The notes beneath the pieces were generated by a model, which saw only the letters and a list, made by a program, of their open reading frames with translations, did no database searches and was not told where the DNA came from. Below, piece after piece: positions 61,973-64,000 of a DNA stretch of 64,000 nt. The stretch is from positions 91,922,720 to 91,986,719 of the forward strand of contig CM056583.1 in NCBI GenBank assembly GCA_029721435.1, given 5' to 3'. Made by a program: the position numbers and the translations under genes. The stretch comes from Gymnothorax reevesii. Taxonomy: Eukaryota > Chordata > Actinopteri > Anguilliformes > Muraenidae. How positions within the stretch are numbered: the stretch's first letter is position 1; each line of letters starts with the position of its first letter.

Positions 61973-64000
61973 CTGGGAGGGGTCGGCCCGAACCAAAGAA
62001 GGGCAGAGGAGTTTTATGTAGATTCAGAAGTTAATTCATTATGTAGACCTTTCCATTACTGGGCTGGACCTCCCAGTGCCCCTGAAAAGCCTGAACCCTT
62101 TGTAGCAGGGGCTGAACAGGGCGATGGTCCCGCGTGACACGAGACCCTCACAATTACAGCAGATCCGTCCGCTGCACAGTTACGCTGCCAACCTCCTAAT
62201 CAACCACATTCAAATGGTGAGGTGCTGAGTTCAAATCAAGTGACTGGGGAGGTCACTGGGGTCACCTCAGTGTCATGTTCGTGGAACCAGCTCGGAATGA
62301 TCCGTTTTGTGAGAAGATGTGTACTGGAAGCAGCCATTTGACACTGATAGACTAAGATTACCATTCAGCAGTGCACATGGGGAGCAACAACCGCTTTTCG
62401 ATAACGCTCAACAGGCATTAAAGGGCCAAATGCGCACCATTTTCTCCGCACCATTACACCACCGCTGCGAGCTAAACTGTTGGCACAAGGAAGATAGATC
62501 ACAGATTTATGTAGTTTACCCAAATTCTGACCTCACCTTTTCTATGTTGCAGCAGAAAATTTAAGAGATTTTTAACACTAGGCTACACTCATGCAATCTG
62601 CACCTGCCCAGTTTTGGGGAGCCTTTGCCCTCTGTGGCCTGTTTCTCTTCAGGGCAGACAGGACTGGAAGCTGATGTGGTAACCTGCTGCAGGGGCTCAT
62701 ACGCTTTAAGGTTTAGTGTGCTATGCTTTCAGAGAGGCATAGCAATGCTGCATTTCATTTCCTGTTGCCTTCCTGTTAGCTGGTCCTGACGCCTCTTATG
62801 AACTATGTGTTTTTCACCAAAGAACTGCTCCTCACTGGTCATGTATATTACACCAGACACATTCTCTTGTTTCTTGCACCAAGTGTTCCCTGGTGCACTG
62901 GTAAATTCCCAACCTGGCTCTTTCAACCCACCTCTGAATCATCGCGTAATTAATTTGGCTATGAAAACTCTCCCTCTCCATCTCTGCAGTGGAGAGCACT
63001 GTGGTGCAAAATGGCTGCCATGAATGACCCAGGTGGGGGCAACGCATTAGTGGTGGTGAGATGAGGCTGCAGCATATCACTGTAAATCCCTTTGCTGACT
63101 GGAATCCCCATCTTTTTCACTTGCAATCACGTTTATGCTCTCAGTTTGTTAGCCTGAATGAGAAACATAACAGCAACAAGCACAGGCCTTTCAGCCAACA
63201 AGGCTCCCCAATGTTGCAACAAGTCATGCGTCAAAATTTCCCACTAATAACCAGCATATTACCATCACTCACAGAGTGTAATTCTATCGAGGATTTTCCT
63301 CATACTTCATGTAAATGTTGCCCTCCAACCAGTGTGCAAATTTTTTTGTTGTACTTCATTTTTCAGTTTCTTTAGTTTAAATACATATTCCTGAAAATGT
63401 CAAGCATGTAGCATGAATCATTCAAATGTAATGACTGATGTATCTTAGCAAATCTTTGAGAAACACTCGTTGATTGGGGCTACCGCGCCTTTTCAAAGCC
63501 CCCATATCCCATATATGAGGATACCAGTCAAACATTCTGCAGACTTTTTGTTGGGTATAATGACACTGTTTACGTAAAGCATAAATCTAATCCAAAATGG
63601 TCAATCGGGAGGCCTCTGTTGATTTGGCACGGAATCACCCAGAAACCTCATTCACAAACACATGTAAAATGTTGTAATTCATGTTGTGAAGATCAATTAT
63701 CATCCATCTCTTCTGAATTTATACATCTTTGGCTTTTCCTCCAGTAACTGATGACAAAGGTCAAAGGTCTTGATGCTCTCAGAAATTTTTTGAAAATCAA
63801 AACAGCCCCAAAATGAGGTCAAAATGAGGGTCAAAAAGTGCACCGTTTCGGTAATGTAATGTGGAAAAAAGCCACTAGATGGCAGTATTGACTTTTTTTT
63901 GTTAAGCCCAGTCTGGAGCTAGGTTTGGGCTTGTCTTGGGCATGTCTGTGAGGAGAAAGTCCCAGAGAGATTAAAAAAAAGTCTAAATGTGGGAGGGGGC
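61973..64000. other. Probably V-ATPase intron; no exon recognised
   Basis: I searched the minus strand for the preceding exon of subunit a and did not find it. The stretch has short frames only, no tandem arrays, and a repeat-like passage at 63750-63900 (AAAGGTCAAAGGTC, GAGGTCAAAATGAGGGTC). Confidence 0.4.
63872..63883 (+). promoter_or_regulatory. Match to CTCF core motif
   Basis: CCACTAGATGGC fits CCASYAGRKGGC exactly, context AAAGCCACTAGATGGCAGTA. Sequence match only; it may belong to a dispersed repeat. Confidence 0.3.

Noticed and set aside
62983..62998. 16-bp exact match (TCTGCAGTGGAGAGCA) to the 57-bp array unit
   Set aside because: It might be a seed copy of the array, but 16 bp of low complexity without flanking similarity is too little to claim.

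Overview
The window looks like vertebrate nuclear DNA, most likely from a ray-finned (teleost) fish. The genes are split into short exons with GT-AG introns and have vertebrate orthologues. The background is rich in Tc1/mariner DNA transposons, TIR-bearing non-autonomous elements, a tRNA-like SINE and minisatellites. I see no bacterial genes, CRISPR arrays, tRNA genes or rRNA genes. Most long open frames come from tandem arrays whose units lack stop codons.

Three genes can be read exon by exon. (1) A TACC gene (closest to TACC1) on +, exons 7787-22761, 5' part outside the window, ending in the conserved coiled-coil TACC domain; a 2-kb 78-bp minisatellite lies in its probable 3'UTR. (2) A Ly6/uPAR three-finger, probably GPI-anchored protein on +, exons at 32443, about 33044 and 45120-45340; its second intron is about 11.9 kb and almost all of it is a 65-bp tandem repeat. 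(3) The 3' six exons of a V-ATPase V0 subunit a gene (a2-like) on -, 61972 down to 51647, convergent with the Ly6 gene.

Layout: 1-1585 minisatellite; 1829-7372 transposon debris; 7787-22761 TACC exons with introns holding MITEs, a three- to four-deep transposon nest (12250-15745) and arrays; 22798-24799 array in the 3'UTR; 25150-32440 intergenic, with a Tc1-like transposon carrying a complete transposase (29582-31135); 32443-45340 Ly6 gene; 45477-51646 transposon debris and a SINE; 51647-61972 V-ATPase exons with five or more intronic arrays; 61973-64000 no recognised exon.

The most unusual property is where the tandem arrays sit. At most of the large ones the array abuts a splice junction and its unit carries a copy of that junction's signal: GTGAGT after the TACC exon at 7839, an ACAG-GTG motif after the exon at 16622, the exon-2 end plus donor of Ly6 repeated about 170 times, acceptor-like copies before the V-ATPase exon at 60889, and an AG-free array with CTGAC branch-like motifs before the V-ATPase exon at 52853. 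I infer that slippage or unequal exchange has repeatedly expanded splice-site sequence in this genome. The three genes share no obvious pathway; the arrays are what links the region.
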